This document shows positions 1-7,249 of a stretch of 8,342 bases of DNA, piece after piece. Location: assembly GCA_011087745.1 (NCBI GenBank), contig JAALLB010000063.1:1-8342 (forward strand). Reading direction: 5' to 3'. Origin of the DNA: Hyphomicrobiales bacterium. GTDB taxonomy: Bacteria > Pseudomonadota > Alphaproteobacteria > Rhizobiales > Rhizobiaceae. The notes under the pieces were generated by a model. It did no database searches and had not been told where the DNA came from. It saw only the letters and a list, made by a program, of their open reading frames with translations. Positions within the stretch are counted from its first letter, which is position 1. Each line of letters opens with the position of its first letter. Made by a program: the position numbers and the translations under genes.

Positions 1-50
1 TCAATCAACCTCAAATCAATCGGAAATACAGCCCTTATCCCGAGTTGACG

Positions 51-66
51 TTAACCATAATTATAC
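51..66 (+). promoter_or_regulatory. CtrA-like binding site upstream of cpaB
   Basis: The sequence TTAACCAT at 51-58 equals the CtrA half-site known from alphaproteobacteria. Seven bases after the first TTAA comes TATAC (62-66), one mismatch from the second half of the full TTAA-N7-TTAAC site. CtrA is known to control pilin transcription in Caulobacter, and Tad loci in several alphaproteobacteria depend on it. The box sits 69-84 bases before the cpaB start codon. If it overlaps a -35 region, the sequence TATCAG at 81-86 could serve as a weak -10, but this is a guess. Binding is inferred from sequence only. Confidence 0.4.
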
Positions 67-121
67 CTTTGCAAGTGCATTATCAGCTTGAAAAACTTTG
101 CGACCGGGCAAAATTGCCTAC

Positions 122-128
122 AAAGGAT
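122..128 (+). promoter_or_regulatory. Ribosome binding site of cpaB
   Basis: AAAGGAT lies six bases before the ATG at 135, a normal Shine-Dalgarno spacing. It decides for the start at 135 over the TTG at 45. Confidence 0.7.
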
Positions 129-134
129 GTAAAA

Positions 135-962
135 ATGAAAATAGCTCAAATAGCAGTTTTAGGTGTCGCCGCTGTCGCTGCAGTCGGCGCATTCGTTGTG
201 GCGAACAACATCGCCAATACCGAACCGGAAGTAGTAACTGTTACTGAACAAGCCCCACAAATTCAACTTGAAGAAGTCTTGGTAGCAACTAGAAATATCA
301 GCCTTGGTACTTCTATGAAGCCTGACATGGTTGAATGGGTAAAGTGGCCGAAGGAAGGTTTGTCTGAAGGATTTATTATAAAGACTGAGTCACCGGATGG
401 TTTGAACATGGTAGAGAATCCAGCGATCGCCCGTTCGCAATTTTTTGTTGGTGAACCGATTCGCGAAAGTAAGATCGTACGTTCAGGAAAGGGATACATG
501 TCCGCTATTCTCCCTTCTGGTCAACAAGCAATCGCAACATCGATTTCTACAACAACCAGTGCTGGGGGATTTATTCTTCCAAATGATCGCGTCGACATAA
601 TCATGATACGTCAGGGAACAGCAGAAGAGGGCGGAAACTATATTACGGAGACCGTTCTTGATAATGTGAGAGTTTTGGCGATTGACCAAACAATTGAAGA
701 AAAAGATGGGGAAGCAGTTGTTGTCGGTAGCAGCGCAACTCTGCAACTTGATCCAGAGCAGGTGAAGATCCTGACTGTCGCACAGCAAATGGCAGATCGT
801 TTGACCTTGGCCCTTCGTTCACTTGAAGACGCAGGCGATGAGAAAACTACAGGCGCTGATTATTTATTAAGTGGCAACCGGGGCAACGGTCGCATCAGCA
901 TTATCAAATACGGCAACAAAAGAGAAGTATTGGCGGGGTCACAAAATGAAAACGCAAATTAA
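135..962 (+). CDS. cpaB: Flp pilus assembly protein CpaB (RcpC)
   Basis: CpaB/RcpC is a periplasmic part of the Tad pilus machine, anchored in the inner membrane and thought to link it to the CpaC secretin. The 275-residue protein is of normal length for the family. It begins with one hydrophobic segment (about residues 5-24, rich in Ala and Val) that acts as an anchor or uncleaved signal. A SAF-type domain follows (about 46-115, beginning EEVLVATRNISLGTSM), then the RcpC domain (about 119-232), with the typical GYMSAILPSGQQAIATSIS stretch, a Gly-rich turn before LPNDRVDIIMI, and the segment TVLDNVRVLAID. The ATG at 135 is chosen for its ribosome binding site and for placing the membrane segment at the N-terminus. 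The last 17 bases overlap the likely start of cpaC, which suggests coupled translation. Family assignment is firm; the exact contact with the secretin is inferred from the family. Confidence 0.93.
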   Translation: MKIAQIAVLGVAAVAAVGAFVVANNIANTEPEVVTVTEQAPQIQLEEVLVATRNISLGTSMKPDMVEWVKWPKEGLSEGFIIKTESPDGLNMVENPAIARSQFFVGEPIRESKIVRSGKGYMSAILPSGQQAIATSISTTTSAGGFILPNDRVDIIMIRQGTAEEGGNYITETVLDNVRVLAIDQTIEEKDGEAVVVGSSATLQLDPEQVKILTVAQQMADRLTLALRSLEDAGDEKTTGADYLLSGNRGNGRISIIKYGNKREVLAGSQNENAN

Positions 963-2589
963 TTCTAAATCCACATTCTGTACGGGGAAAAGTACCATGC
1001 ATATGTTAAATCGGTTTATTGTATGGGCACTGTTTATTGCATCTTTGCTTGTCGCGGATACATTGATGACAGGTCACGCAAACAAAGCCCAAGCTAACAA
1101 GGCTTATCTTAAGATAACTAAGGCAGCGATTGGCAAGACCCAAATTGTGAAAGTTGGCTTAAACAAATCAATGGTTGTTGATTTGCCAGGAGATGCACAT
1201 GATATTCTTGTTGCAAGTCCTGAAGTAGCTGATGCGATCACCAGAACTTCTCGCAGAATATACATATTTGGAAAGCGAGTTGGTTCAACCAATATCTTTA
1301 TTTTTGATTCAGCAGGTCGCCAACTACTAAGTATCGATCTCTTCATCGAACGTGATGTCGCAGGACTTGAAGCAAACCTGGAAAAATATGTTCCCGGTTC
1401 TGATGTAGTAGTTGAGATAGTCAATGATAATATTATTTTGACAGGTACAGTTCCAACACCGCAAGCATCGTCGAGAGTTATTCAACTCGCTCGTGCTTTC
1501 ATTTCTGGTGGTGAAGCGACAACAAACCAGTTTGCCACTCAGAATAATTTTAGTGGCGGTGGGATCTTTTTTGACCAGGATGAATCCCGACAGGAAAGTC
1601 AAATTGTTAACCTTCTACGCATCGAAGCAGAAGACCAGGTTCATTTGAAAGTAACGATTGCTGAAATTCAACGTACAATTGTTAAGCAATTGGGTGTTGA
1701 TTTGGCAGCAACAGGTTTAACAGCTGGCAATCTTGATTTGGGTCTTCTTACAGATAATCCCTTGGGTCTTGGTGGTCTGTTTGCAAACAGCCAGGTTGGC
1801 GCGCGTTACTCTGGTTCAGGCGGTGAATCTATTGAAGGCATACTAAGAGCAATGGATCAAGCAGGTGTAATGAGAACGCTTGCTGAACCATCACTAACAG
1901 CAATCTCAGGAGAAACAGCGTCCTTTGCTGTTGGCGGCCAATATAATGTTGTTGCTAGTGGCTCAAACTCCGGTTCATTTTTCACACAAGATAACAATGG
2001 AGGTGATCCAAATTCAAATATTCCAAGATTGCCAAGCACGAGTTCAAGTGTTTCATTTTCGGCTGTTTCTTATGGTGTCTCTCTTTCGTTCACTCCAGTT
2101 GTGCTTGCACCAGGAAGAATAAGTTTGCGCATCAGAACGGAAGTTTCAGAGCCAACAACTGAAGGAACTTCTGTCGTTGGACGCGCTGGCGCTGCCGGTG
2201 CGGTTTCAGCACCAGGCATTCGACGTCGTCAGGCAGAAACAACAGTTGAACTGCCATCAGGTGGCTCAATGGTCCTAGCTGGTCTTTTGAAAGATGATGT
2301 ACGGCAGGCTGCCGCAGGCTTTCCAGGATTGAGTAAAATTCCGGTTCTTGGAACATTGTTCAGAAGTCGTGACTACCAACGTACAGAATCAGAATTAGTA
2401 ATCATTGCAACACCATATTTGGTTCGCCCTGTTGCACGTCAAAAACTATCGCGTCCGGATGATAATTTTCAGCCAAGCGCAGATGGAGGAGCAAACTTCC
2501 TGGGACGTCTGAACCGGGTTTATGGAAAAGTAGAAGGCGACCTTCCAGAAGGCCGCTACCACGGAAAAGTAGGTTTCATCTTTAAATGA
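946..2589 (+). CDS. cpaC: Tad pilus secretin CpaC (RcpA), outer-membrane channel
   Basis: CpaC forms the ring-shaped outer-membrane pore through which the pilus leaves the cell. From 946 the protein has 547 residues. A hydrophobic core (about 24-42) followed by HANKAQA is a signal peptide, probably cut near residue 50. Then come the pilus/secretin N-terminal domain (about 66-133, with VDLPGDAHDILVASPEVADA), a BON-like stretch (about 150-185, with IILTGTV) and the secretin domain (about 230-495). Diagnostic secretin motifs include VHLKVTIAEIQR, GVMRTLAEPSLTAISGE and the C-terminal block VELPSGGSMVLAGLL, FPGLSKIPVLGTLF, ELVIIATPYLVRP. The tail YHGKVGFIFK is typical of CpaC. The ATG at 946 overlaps cpaB; an ATG at 997, preceded by GGGGA (984-988), would give 530 residues and a more ordinary 33-residue signal peptide. 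The stop TGA lies 26 bases before cpaD. Function is certain; the start is not. Confidence 0.93.
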   Translation: MKTQINSKSTFCTGKSTMHMLNRFIVWALFIASLLVADTLMTGHANKAQANKAYLKITKAAIGKTQIVKVGLNKSMVVDLPGDAHDILVASPEVADAITRTSRRIYIFGKRVGSTNIFIFDSAGRQLLSIDLFIERDVAGLEANLEKYVPGSDVVVEIVNDNIILTGTVPTPQASSRVIQLARAFISGGEATTNQFATQNNFSGGGIFFDQDESRQESQIVNLLRIEAEDQVHLKVTIAEIQRTIVKQLGVDLAATGLTAGNLDLGLLTDNPLGLGGLFANSQVGARYSGSGGESIEGILRAMDQAGVMRTLAEPSLTAISGETASFAVGGQYNVVASGSNSGSFFTQDNNGGDPNSNIPRLPSTSSSVSFSAVSYGVSLSFTPVVLAPGRISLRIRTEVSEPTTEGTSVVGRAGAAGAVSAPGIRRRQAETTVELPSGGSMVLAGLLKDDVRQAAAGFPGLSKIPVLGTLFRSRDYQRTESELVIIATPYLVRPVARQKLSRPDDNFQPSADGGANFLGRLNRVYGKVEGDLPEGRYHGKVGFIFK

Positions 2590-2603
2590 TGAATCAATTG
2601 AAC

Positions 2604-2607
2604 GGAG
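2604..2607 (+). promoter_or_regulatory. Ribosome binding site of cpaD
   Basis: GGAG sits eight bases before the ATG at 2616. The earlier ATG at 2586, which overlaps the cpaC stop as ATGA, has no Shine-Dalgarno sequence at a workable distance, so this site favours 2616. Confidence 0.6.
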
Positions 2608-2615
2608 CAAGAAAA

Positions 2616-3323
2616 ATGTCTCGAGTAACAAAAAACATGAAACCTATGACAAGCAATTTGAAAACGTCACTGAAATTGTCAGTTGTCTTTGCTGGTATTC
2701 TTCTTACAGGTTGTGCATCTTATCAAAAAGATCACTTCACAGTCGGGTCGACGCCAAAAGATTATCGTACTCAACATCCAATTGTTGTTGCTCAGTCTGA
2801 AGTCTCTGAAGATCTCATTGTCGCACAGTCATTGAATAGAATGTCATTCAGGCATGAGAATACCGCTACAAGCTTTTATAGCAAGTTCAAACAGTCTGGT
2901 GCAAATACACTGAGAGTGATTTTACCAGCTGGTTCCCATAATGAAGCTGCTGCGAGACGTGTTGGTCAGGACGTGATTGCACATATGAAGAAACTTGGCT
3001 TGCAAGAAAACCAAGTCGCAGTTTCAAGATATCATGCTTCAAATCATGGGGATGCAGCGACGGTTCGTCTATCTTACGACGCAATTACCGCGAATGTTTC
3101 AAGTAAATGCGGGCAGTGGAATGAAGATCTCCGCGATACATCTGAAAATCAAAATTACGAGAATTTTGGATGTTCTACACAAAATAATCTAGCAGAAATG
3201 ATTGTAAATCCAGCAGATCTACTTGGTCCTAGAGGTCAGTCAGAAATTGATGCAGGAAGACGCGATAACGTTATCAATGATTGGCGTGCAAGTGGAACAG
3301 GTGGCTTACCAAGCCTTCTATAG
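2616..3323 (+). CDS. cpaD: Tad pilus outer-membrane lipoprotein CpaD
   Basis: CpaD is the lipoprotein found with the CpaC secretin in alphaproteobacterial Tad systems, where it is believed to help place or stabilise the channel in the outer membrane. The protein has 235 residues from 2616. A hydrophobic stretch (about 20-30) ends in the lipobox LLTGC, with the acylated cysteine at 33; the next residues, ASYQ, carry no Asp at +2, in line with outer-membrane sorting. Family landmarks are YRTQHPIVVAQSEV (about 50-63), KCGQWNEDL (about 164-172) and FGCSTQNNLAEMIVNPADLLGPRG (start about 184). The two cysteines at about 165 and 186 lie in conserved blocks and could form a disulfide (inference). An alternative start at 2586 would add ten residues and overlap the cpaC stop by four bases. 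cpaE follows after 29 bases. Confidence 0.92.
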   Translation: MSRVTKNMKPMTSNLKTSLKLSVVFAGILLTGCASYQKDHFTVGSTPKDYRTQHPIVVAQSEVSEDLIVAQSLNRMSFRHENTATSFYSKFKQSGANTLRVILPAGSHNEAAARRVGQDVIAHMKKLGLQENQVAVSRYHASNHGDAATVRLSYDAITANVSSKCGQWNEDLRDTSENQNYENFGCSTQNNLAEMIVNPADLLGPRGQSEIDAGRRDNVINDWRASGTGGLPSLL

Positions 3324-3340
3324 AAACAAGGTAGAGAGTT

Positions 3341-3349
3341 AGAGGAATT
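3341..3349 (+). promoter_or_regulatory. Strong ribosome binding site of cpaE
   Basis: AGAGGAATT precedes the ATG at 3353 by three bases (the AGAGGA core by six). The same nine bases recur before cpaF. It fixes the start at 3353 over a second in-frame ATG at 3422. Confidence 0.7.
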
Positions 3350-3352
3350 AAA

Positions 3353-4633
3353 ATGTCAGAAACTGCTCCTCAAATGGAACAACAAGTAGATAATGCAGAA
3401 GAAGATGTTGCAAAAGGTGCAATGTCAGAGGTAAGGCCTATCCCAAGGATTACCATTCAAGCTTTCTGCGAAACGGACGCTATAAGGCAAACTTTGGAGA
3501 TGGCTGCTGGCGATCGCCGCATGTCACGTGCTCATGTTTCGGTCAACACAGGTGGAATTCCTAGTGCTGTAGATTATTATGGTACGGCACCAACTCCAAA
3601 TTTGATCATTATAGAATCATCAAGTGCAGGCGATGCTTTGATGGCAAACTTGGGTCAGCTTGCCAGTGTTTGCGATGCAACAACCAAAGTGATTGTAATT
3701 GGTCACTTCAATGATATCTTGATGTACCGTGAGTTAATTTCGAACGGTATTTCAGAATATCTTGTTGCGCCAGTTTCGATGGCTGACATAATGCTTGCAA
3801 TATCGAACATTTTTACAAATGAAGAAAATGGACCTTTAGGTCGAATGATTGCATTTGTTGGTTCGAAGGGCGGTGCAGGTTCTTCGACAATTTGTCACAA
3901 TGTGGCATGGACAATTTCATCGTCGTATAAAAATGATGTGGTTCTGGCTGATCTTGATCTTGCATATGGTACAGCAAATATGAACCTCGACCAAGATCCT
4001 ACCCAAGGTATTGCGGATGCAGTTTTCTCACCAGATCGTGTTGATGACATCTTGCTGGATCGTTTGTTGGCAAAATGTGCGGAGCACTTAAGTTTATTGG
4101 CAGCGCCATCCACCCTTGAACGGACCTATGATTTTGATGCACATGCGTTTAGTTCAATTTTGGAAGTTGCTCAACGTGGAGCACCGTGTGTTGCAGTTGA
4201 TATTCCAAACCAATGGTGCGGATGGACTAAACAGGTTCTGACAGCAGCAGATGAAGTTGTTGTTGTTGCAGAACCAGAGCTTGCAAATCTGAGAAATGCT
4301 AAAAACCTAGTCGACACGATTACAGAAATTCGTCCAAACGATGTCATGCCAAGATTGGTTATGAACAAAGTGGGCATCCAGAAACGGCCTGAAATCTCTG
4401 TAGCAGATTTTTCAAACGCATTGAATGTTGATCCACTTGCTGTCATTCCTTTTGAGCCAGCTTTGTTTGGCACAGCATCGAATAACGGTCAGATGATTTC
4501 GGAGGCAGATGCCAAAAATCCGATTTCAGAAACATTTGAAACCATTTCGCAAGTTTTGACTGGCAAAGCTGAAGTGAGATCAAAAAAGAAAGCTTCTTTT
4601 AACCTTCTTAAGACTTTGAAGCTTAAAAAGTAA
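3353..4633 (+). CDS. cpaE: Pilus localization protein CpaE (TadZ), ParA/MinD-like
   Basis: CpaE/TadZ marks the cell pole or site where the Tad machine is built; it is cytoplasmic and membrane-associated. The 426-residue protein has a variable acidic N-terminus (about 1-30), a receiver-like domain (about 32-155, with LIIIESS and ISEYLVAPVSMADI) and a MinD/ParA-type ATPase domain (about 164-405). The deviant P-loop reads GSKGGAGSST (170-179): the first lysine (172) is kept, but the second lysine of KGGxGK[ST] is serine, as in many alphaproteobacterial CpaE proteins, so ATP turnover may be weak or absent. VVLADLDLAYGTANM (196-210) is the A' region with the usual Asp residues. The C-terminus is Lys-rich (KKKASFNLLKTLKLKK), possibly helping membrane contact. 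It lies between cpaD and cpaF with short gaps and is certainly part of the operon. Confidence 0.93.
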   Translation: MSETAPQMEQQVDNAEEDVAKGAMSEVRPIPRITIQAFCETDAIRQTLEMAAGDRRMSRAHVSVNTGGIPSAVDYYGTAPTPNLIIIESSSAGDALMANLGQLASVCDATTKVIVIGHFNDILMYRELISNGISEYLVAPVSMADIMLAISNIFTNEENGPLGRMIAFVGSKGGAGSSTICHNVAWTISSSYKNDVVLADLDLAYGTANMNLDQDPTQGIADAVFSPDRVDDILLDRLLAKCAEHLSLLAAPSTLERTYDFDAHAFSSILEVAQRGAPCVAVDIPNQWCGWTKQVLTAADEVVVVAEPELANLRNAKNLVDTITEIRPNDVMPRLVMNKVGIQKRPEISVADFSNALNVDPLAVIPFEPALFGTASNNGQMISEADAKNPISETFETISQVLTGKAEVRSKKKASFNLLKTLKLKK

Positions 4634-4656
4634 TCTAAGGTATTTGAATATCTAGT

Positions 4657-4665
4657 AGAGGAATT
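4657..4665 (+). promoter_or_regulatory. Strong ribosome binding site of cpaF
   Basis: AGAGGAATT lies four bases before the ATG at 4670 and is the same nine-base block as that before cpaE, sitting in a 36-base gap. Confidence 0.7.
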
Positions 4666-4669
4666 TAAT

Positions 4670-6148
4670 ATGTTTGGTAAACGCGGTGGAAATTTGAATA
4701 CTCCTACACCCACTCCAGTAGCGGTGGCGCCGGAAGCACCTGTAGTGCTTGCAGGGGTGCCTCCAGCGAGCACACCACCCAAGGAAGAAGCAGAGCCTAA
4801 GCCAGCAGCAATGCCGGCGGTAGCAGCGCCAAAGGCAGAAGGTGGAGTTCAGATTAAATCTGAGGAATATTACGATACAAAAACCAGTGTTTTCTCCGCA
4901 TTGATCGATACAATTGACCTGGGTCAGTTGGCCGCGCTTGAACCAGAAGCAGCTCGCGAAGAAATTCGTGATATTGTAAATGATATTATTTCCATCAAAA
5001 ACCTTGCGATGTCGATTGCAGAACAAGAAGAAATTCTTGAAGATATCTGTAACGATGTTCTGGGATATGGACCTCTTGAACCATTACTTATGCGCGATGA
5101 TATTGCTGATGTGATGATTAATGGTGCAAAGAGTTCATTTATAGAGGTGAACGGTAAGGTTTTGGAGGCAAATGTTCGCTTCAGGGATAATACGCAATTG
5201 ATGAATATCTGTCAGCGTATTGTGAGCCAGGTTGGACGTCGTGTCGATGAATCAAGCCCAATATGCGATGCGCGTTTGGCAGATGGCTCTCGCGTCAACG
5301 TTATTGCACCACCTTTGGCAATCGATGGTCCAGCACTTACAATTCGTAAATTTAAAAAAGATAAGCTAACGCTTGATCAATTGGTGAACTTTGGAGCGAT
5401 TACACCAGAAGGTGCGCAGATCCTTCAGATCATTGGGCGCGTTCGTTGTAATGTCATTATTTCAGGTGGAACGGGTTCAGGTAAAACAACTTTGCTCAAT
5501 TGTATGAGTGCCTATGCAGACGTTGATGAACGTATCATTACTTGTGAAGACTCGGCTGAACTTCAGCTACAGCAGCCTCATGTTGTACGTCTTGAAACTC
5601 GCCCGCCAAATCTTGAGGGCGAAGGACAAATCACTATGACCGACTTGGTCAAAAACTGCCTGCGTATGTGCCCTGAACGCATCATCGTTGGTGAGGTGCG
5701 TGGTCCAGAAGTATTTGATCTTCTCCAGGCAATGAACACAGGTCACGATGGGTCAATGGGTACAATTCACGCAAACACACCGCGCGAATGTCTGAACCGT
5801 ATTGAATCAATGATTGCGATGGGTGGTTTTACATTACCCGCAAAAACAGTGCGTGAGATCATTGTTGGCTCTGTCGACGTTATTATTCAGGCAACGCGCC
5901 TGCGTGATGGCTCAAGGCGCATCACACACGTAACTGAGGTCTTGGGTCTTGAGGGAGATGTTATCACTACTCAGGACATATTCGTTTATAAGATGGACGG
6001 TGAAGATGCCAATGGGAACATTATTGGTCAGCACGTCTCCACCGGTATCGGGCGCCCAAAATTTTGGGAAAGAGCACGCTACTTCAATGAAGAAGAAAGA
6101 CTTGCAGCTGCCCTTGATGCATCAAATGTAGAAAACAATGACTTCTAA
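4670..6148 (+). CDS. cpaF: Tad pilus motor ATPase CpaF (TadA)
   Basis: CpaF is the hexameric secretion ATPase of the VirB11/PulE class that powers Tad pilus extension, and in some bacteria retraction, by acting on the TadB/TadC platform at the cytoplasmic face. The 492-residue protein has a Pro/Ala-rich low-complexity N-terminus (about 11-58), a helical N-terminal domain (about 60-135), a linker domain with GYGPLEPLL and DDIADVMINGA (about 132-153), and the ATPase core. Visible motifs are Walker A GGTGSGKTT (266-274, catalytic-site Lys272), the acidic Asp box around TCEDSAELQL (291-300), Walker B RIIVGEVRGPEV (337-348) and the His box GHDGSMGTIHAN (358-369). Arg residues near 307-311 (RLETRPP) are typical of the family. 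Nothing is missing, so it should be active. tadB begins 16 bases downstream. Confidence 0.96.
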   Translation: MFGKRGGNLNTPTPTPVAVAPEAPVVLAGVPPASTPPKEEAEPKPAAMPAVAAPKAEGGVQIKSEEYYDTKTSVFSALIDTIDLGQLAALEPEAAREEIRDIVNDIISIKNLAMSIAEQEEILEDICNDVLGYGPLEPLLMRDDIADVMINGAKSSFIEVNGKVLEANVRFRDNTQLMNICQRIVSQVGRRVDESSPICDARLADGSRVNVIAPPLAIDGPALTIRKFKKDKLTLDQLVNFGAITPEGAQILQIIGRVRCNVIISGGTGSGKTTLLNCMSAYADVDERIITCEDSAELQLQQPHVVRLETRPPNLEGEGQITMTDLVKNCLRMCPERIIVGEVRGPEVFDLLQAMNTGHDGSMGTIHANTPRECLNRIESMIAMGGFTLPAKTVREIIVGSVDVIIQATRLRDGSRRITHVTEVLGLEGDVITTQDIFVYKMDGEDANGNIIGQHVSTGIGRPKFWERARYFNEEERLAAALDASNVENNDF

Positions 6149-6164
6149 GCTAGGTATTATGTAA

Positions 6165-7175
6165 ATGTTTGGAATTGACTCAAATACACTTATTTTCACC
6201 GCACTCATAACAATGGCTGCGGGCGCCGTTATCTATGCAGTTTTTTTCAATCAAATTTCGAATGATAGAAAACAGGGCAAGCGGGTTAAAAGCATCAAGA
6301 AAAATGAGGGCGACCGCAATTCCAGGCTGGCTGCAGAAGCACGCGTTGCTGCTGATGCGCAAAAACGCCGCCAGTCAACTCAAGCCTCCCTAAAGGAGCT
6401 TGAAGAGCAAACAAAAGCAAAAAACCCCAATAAAAAGGGTATCAAGGATCAAATGCGCCAAGCTGGGATGGCTGGCAATATGAAGAAGTTCGCGATGTTC
6501 AGCGTGTTAACCGGTATCATCTTAAGTGCTATGTCCTTTGTTCTAAGCGGCAATTTAATCCTTACTGGTGCAGCATTGTTTATTGTTTGTTTTGGTGTTC
6601 CGCGTTGGTTCGTGGGCATGAAAAGAAAACGTCGTATGGATGCATTTCTCGAGGAATTTCCAAATGCTGTAGATGTAATTACGCGTGGTATTAAGGCAGG
6701 TTTGCCACTTAATGACACTATTGGTGTGATTGCATCGGAGGCAAAGGAACCTGTACGTTCCGAGTTCAAAAAAATATTGGAAACCCAAAAAATGGGCATT
6801 CCCATGACAGAAGCAATACAGAAACTTTACAAGAATGTACCTTTAACAGAGGCAAACTTCTTTGGAATTGTGATTGCAATCCAGCAAAGTGCAGGTGGTA
6901 ATTTATCGGAAGCTTTGGGCAATCTTTCAAAAGTGTTACGTGACCGCAAGAAAATGAAAGCCAAAATTCAAGCGATGGCATCAGAAGCGAAAGCCTCTGC
7001 AGGCATTATTGGTGTCTTGCCACCAGCTGTTATGATTTTGATTTACCTATCTACACCGGACTACATAATGCTGTTGTTTACCACAACAACAGGAAATCTA
7101 ATTCTGATTGGCGCTCTCGTTTGGATGGGCTGCGGAATCATGGTTATGAAACAAATGATCAACTTCGATTTCTAG
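6165..7175 (+). CDS. tadB: Tad pilus inner-membrane platform protein TadB
   Basis: TadB is one of two GspF/PilC-like membrane proteins forming the platform on which pilin subunits are assembled, driven by CpaF. The 336-residue protein has an N-terminal membrane helix (about 8-28), a basic, Ala/Gln/Lys-rich, probably helical cytoplasmic stretch (about 33-100), two membrane helices close together (about 108-127 and 130-149), the type II secretion F domain (about 159-285, with FPNAVDVITRGIKAGLPL and the Gly-rich IQQSAGGNLSEALGNLS), and two C-terminal helices (about 278-296 and 311-330). The start at 6165 places the first helix correctly; only a weak TAGG (6151-6154) ten bases upstream could act as a ribosome binding site, so translation may depend on ribosomes leaving cpaF 16 bases earlier. 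The gene name follows homologue order (tadB before tadC). Confidence 0.93.
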   Translation: MFGIDSNTLIFTALITMAAGAVIYAVFFNQISNDRKQGKRVKSIKKNEGDRNSRLAAEARVAADAQKRRQSTQASLKELEEQTKAKNPNKKGIKDQMRQAGMAGNMKKFAMFSVLTGIILSAMSFVLSGNLILTGAALFIVCFGVPRWFVGMKRKRRMDAFLEEFPNAVDVITRGIKAGLPLNDTIGVIASEAKEPVRSEFKKILETQKMGIPMTEAIQKLYKNVPLTEANFFGIVIAIQQSAGGNLSEALGNLSKVLRDRKKMKAKIQAMASEAKASAGIIGVLPPAVMILIYLSTPDYIMLLFTTTTGNLILIGALVWMGCGIMVMKQMINFDF

Positions 7176-7180
7176 GCATC

Positions 7181-7206
7181 TGGTAACCCAAATAGCTGGG
7201 CTGCCA
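7181..7206 (+). repeat. Hairpin-forming inverted repeat after tadB
   Basis: TGGTAACCCA (7181-7190) can pair with TGGGCTGCCA (7197-7206) around a six-base loop: ten positions, with one A/C mismatch and one G-T wobble. It begins five bases after the tadB stop codon. No T-run follows, so it does not look like an intrinsic terminator; an RNA processing or stability element is more likely, if it has a role. Confidence 0.5.
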
Positions 7207-7235
7207 AACCGATAGAAATTAATTAAATGCAAATG

Positions 7236-7249
7236 GCAATTTCAATTGC
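7236..7249. repeat. Short palindrome in the tadB-tadC gap
   Basis: GCAATT and its exact complement AATTGC are separated by TC, giving a 14-base near-perfect palindrome 24 bases before the tadC start. A two-base loop is too tight for a full RNA hairpin, so a DNA protein-binding site is as possible as chance in this A+T-rich gap. Confidence 0.3.

Larger units (their letters stand above)
1..134 (+). other. Untranslated leader upstream of cpaB
   Basis: No convincing gene lies here. The cpaB frame is open back to base 3, but its only early start is a TTG at 45, which would put about 30 poorly conserved, charged residues before the membrane anchor. Another frame is open from base 1 to a TGA at 46-48 and could be the last 15 codons of an upstream gene; I do not recognise its residues as the end of CpaA or a pilin. 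The leader holds a CtrA-like box (51-66) and the cpaB ribosome binding site, so it probably contains the operon promoter, or one of them. Confidence 0.5.

Noticed and set aside
1..48. Frame 1 open to TGA at 46-48 as the end of an upstream gene
   Set aside because: Only 15 codons are visible and they match no family end I recognise, so it cannot be supported.
45..73. TTGACG at 45-50 as the -35 of a standard promoter
   Set aside because: No -10-like hexamer occurs 16-18 bases downstream; TATACC at 62-67 is only 11 bases away.
45..134. TTG at 45 as the cpaB start
   Set aside because: It would put about 30 charged, unfamiliar residues before the N-terminal membrane segment, and it has no ribosome binding site; the ATG at 135 has AAAGGAT six bases upstream.
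483..788. Open frames on the minus strand across the cpa genes (for example 483-788, 1104-1424, 4652-5026)
   Set aside because: They lie opposite well-conserved genes, show no recognisable motifs, and are rich in Cys, His and Arg runs typical of reverse-strand shadows.
871..945. GTG at 871 as the cpaC start
   Set aside because: It would overlap cpaB by over 90 bases with low-information residues, push the signal peptide 75 residues inward, and it has no clear ribosome binding site.
2586..2615. ATG at 2586 (ATGA overlap with the cpaC stop) as the cpaD start
   Set aside because: The overlap is attractive, but no Shine-Dalgarno sequence lies at a usable distance, while the ATG at 2616 has GGAG eight bases before it. 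Kept only as an alternative.
7181..7206. Hairpin after tadB as an intrinsic terminator
   Set aside because: No T-run follows the stem, the stem has a mismatch, and tadC, the partner of tadB, follows on the same strand.
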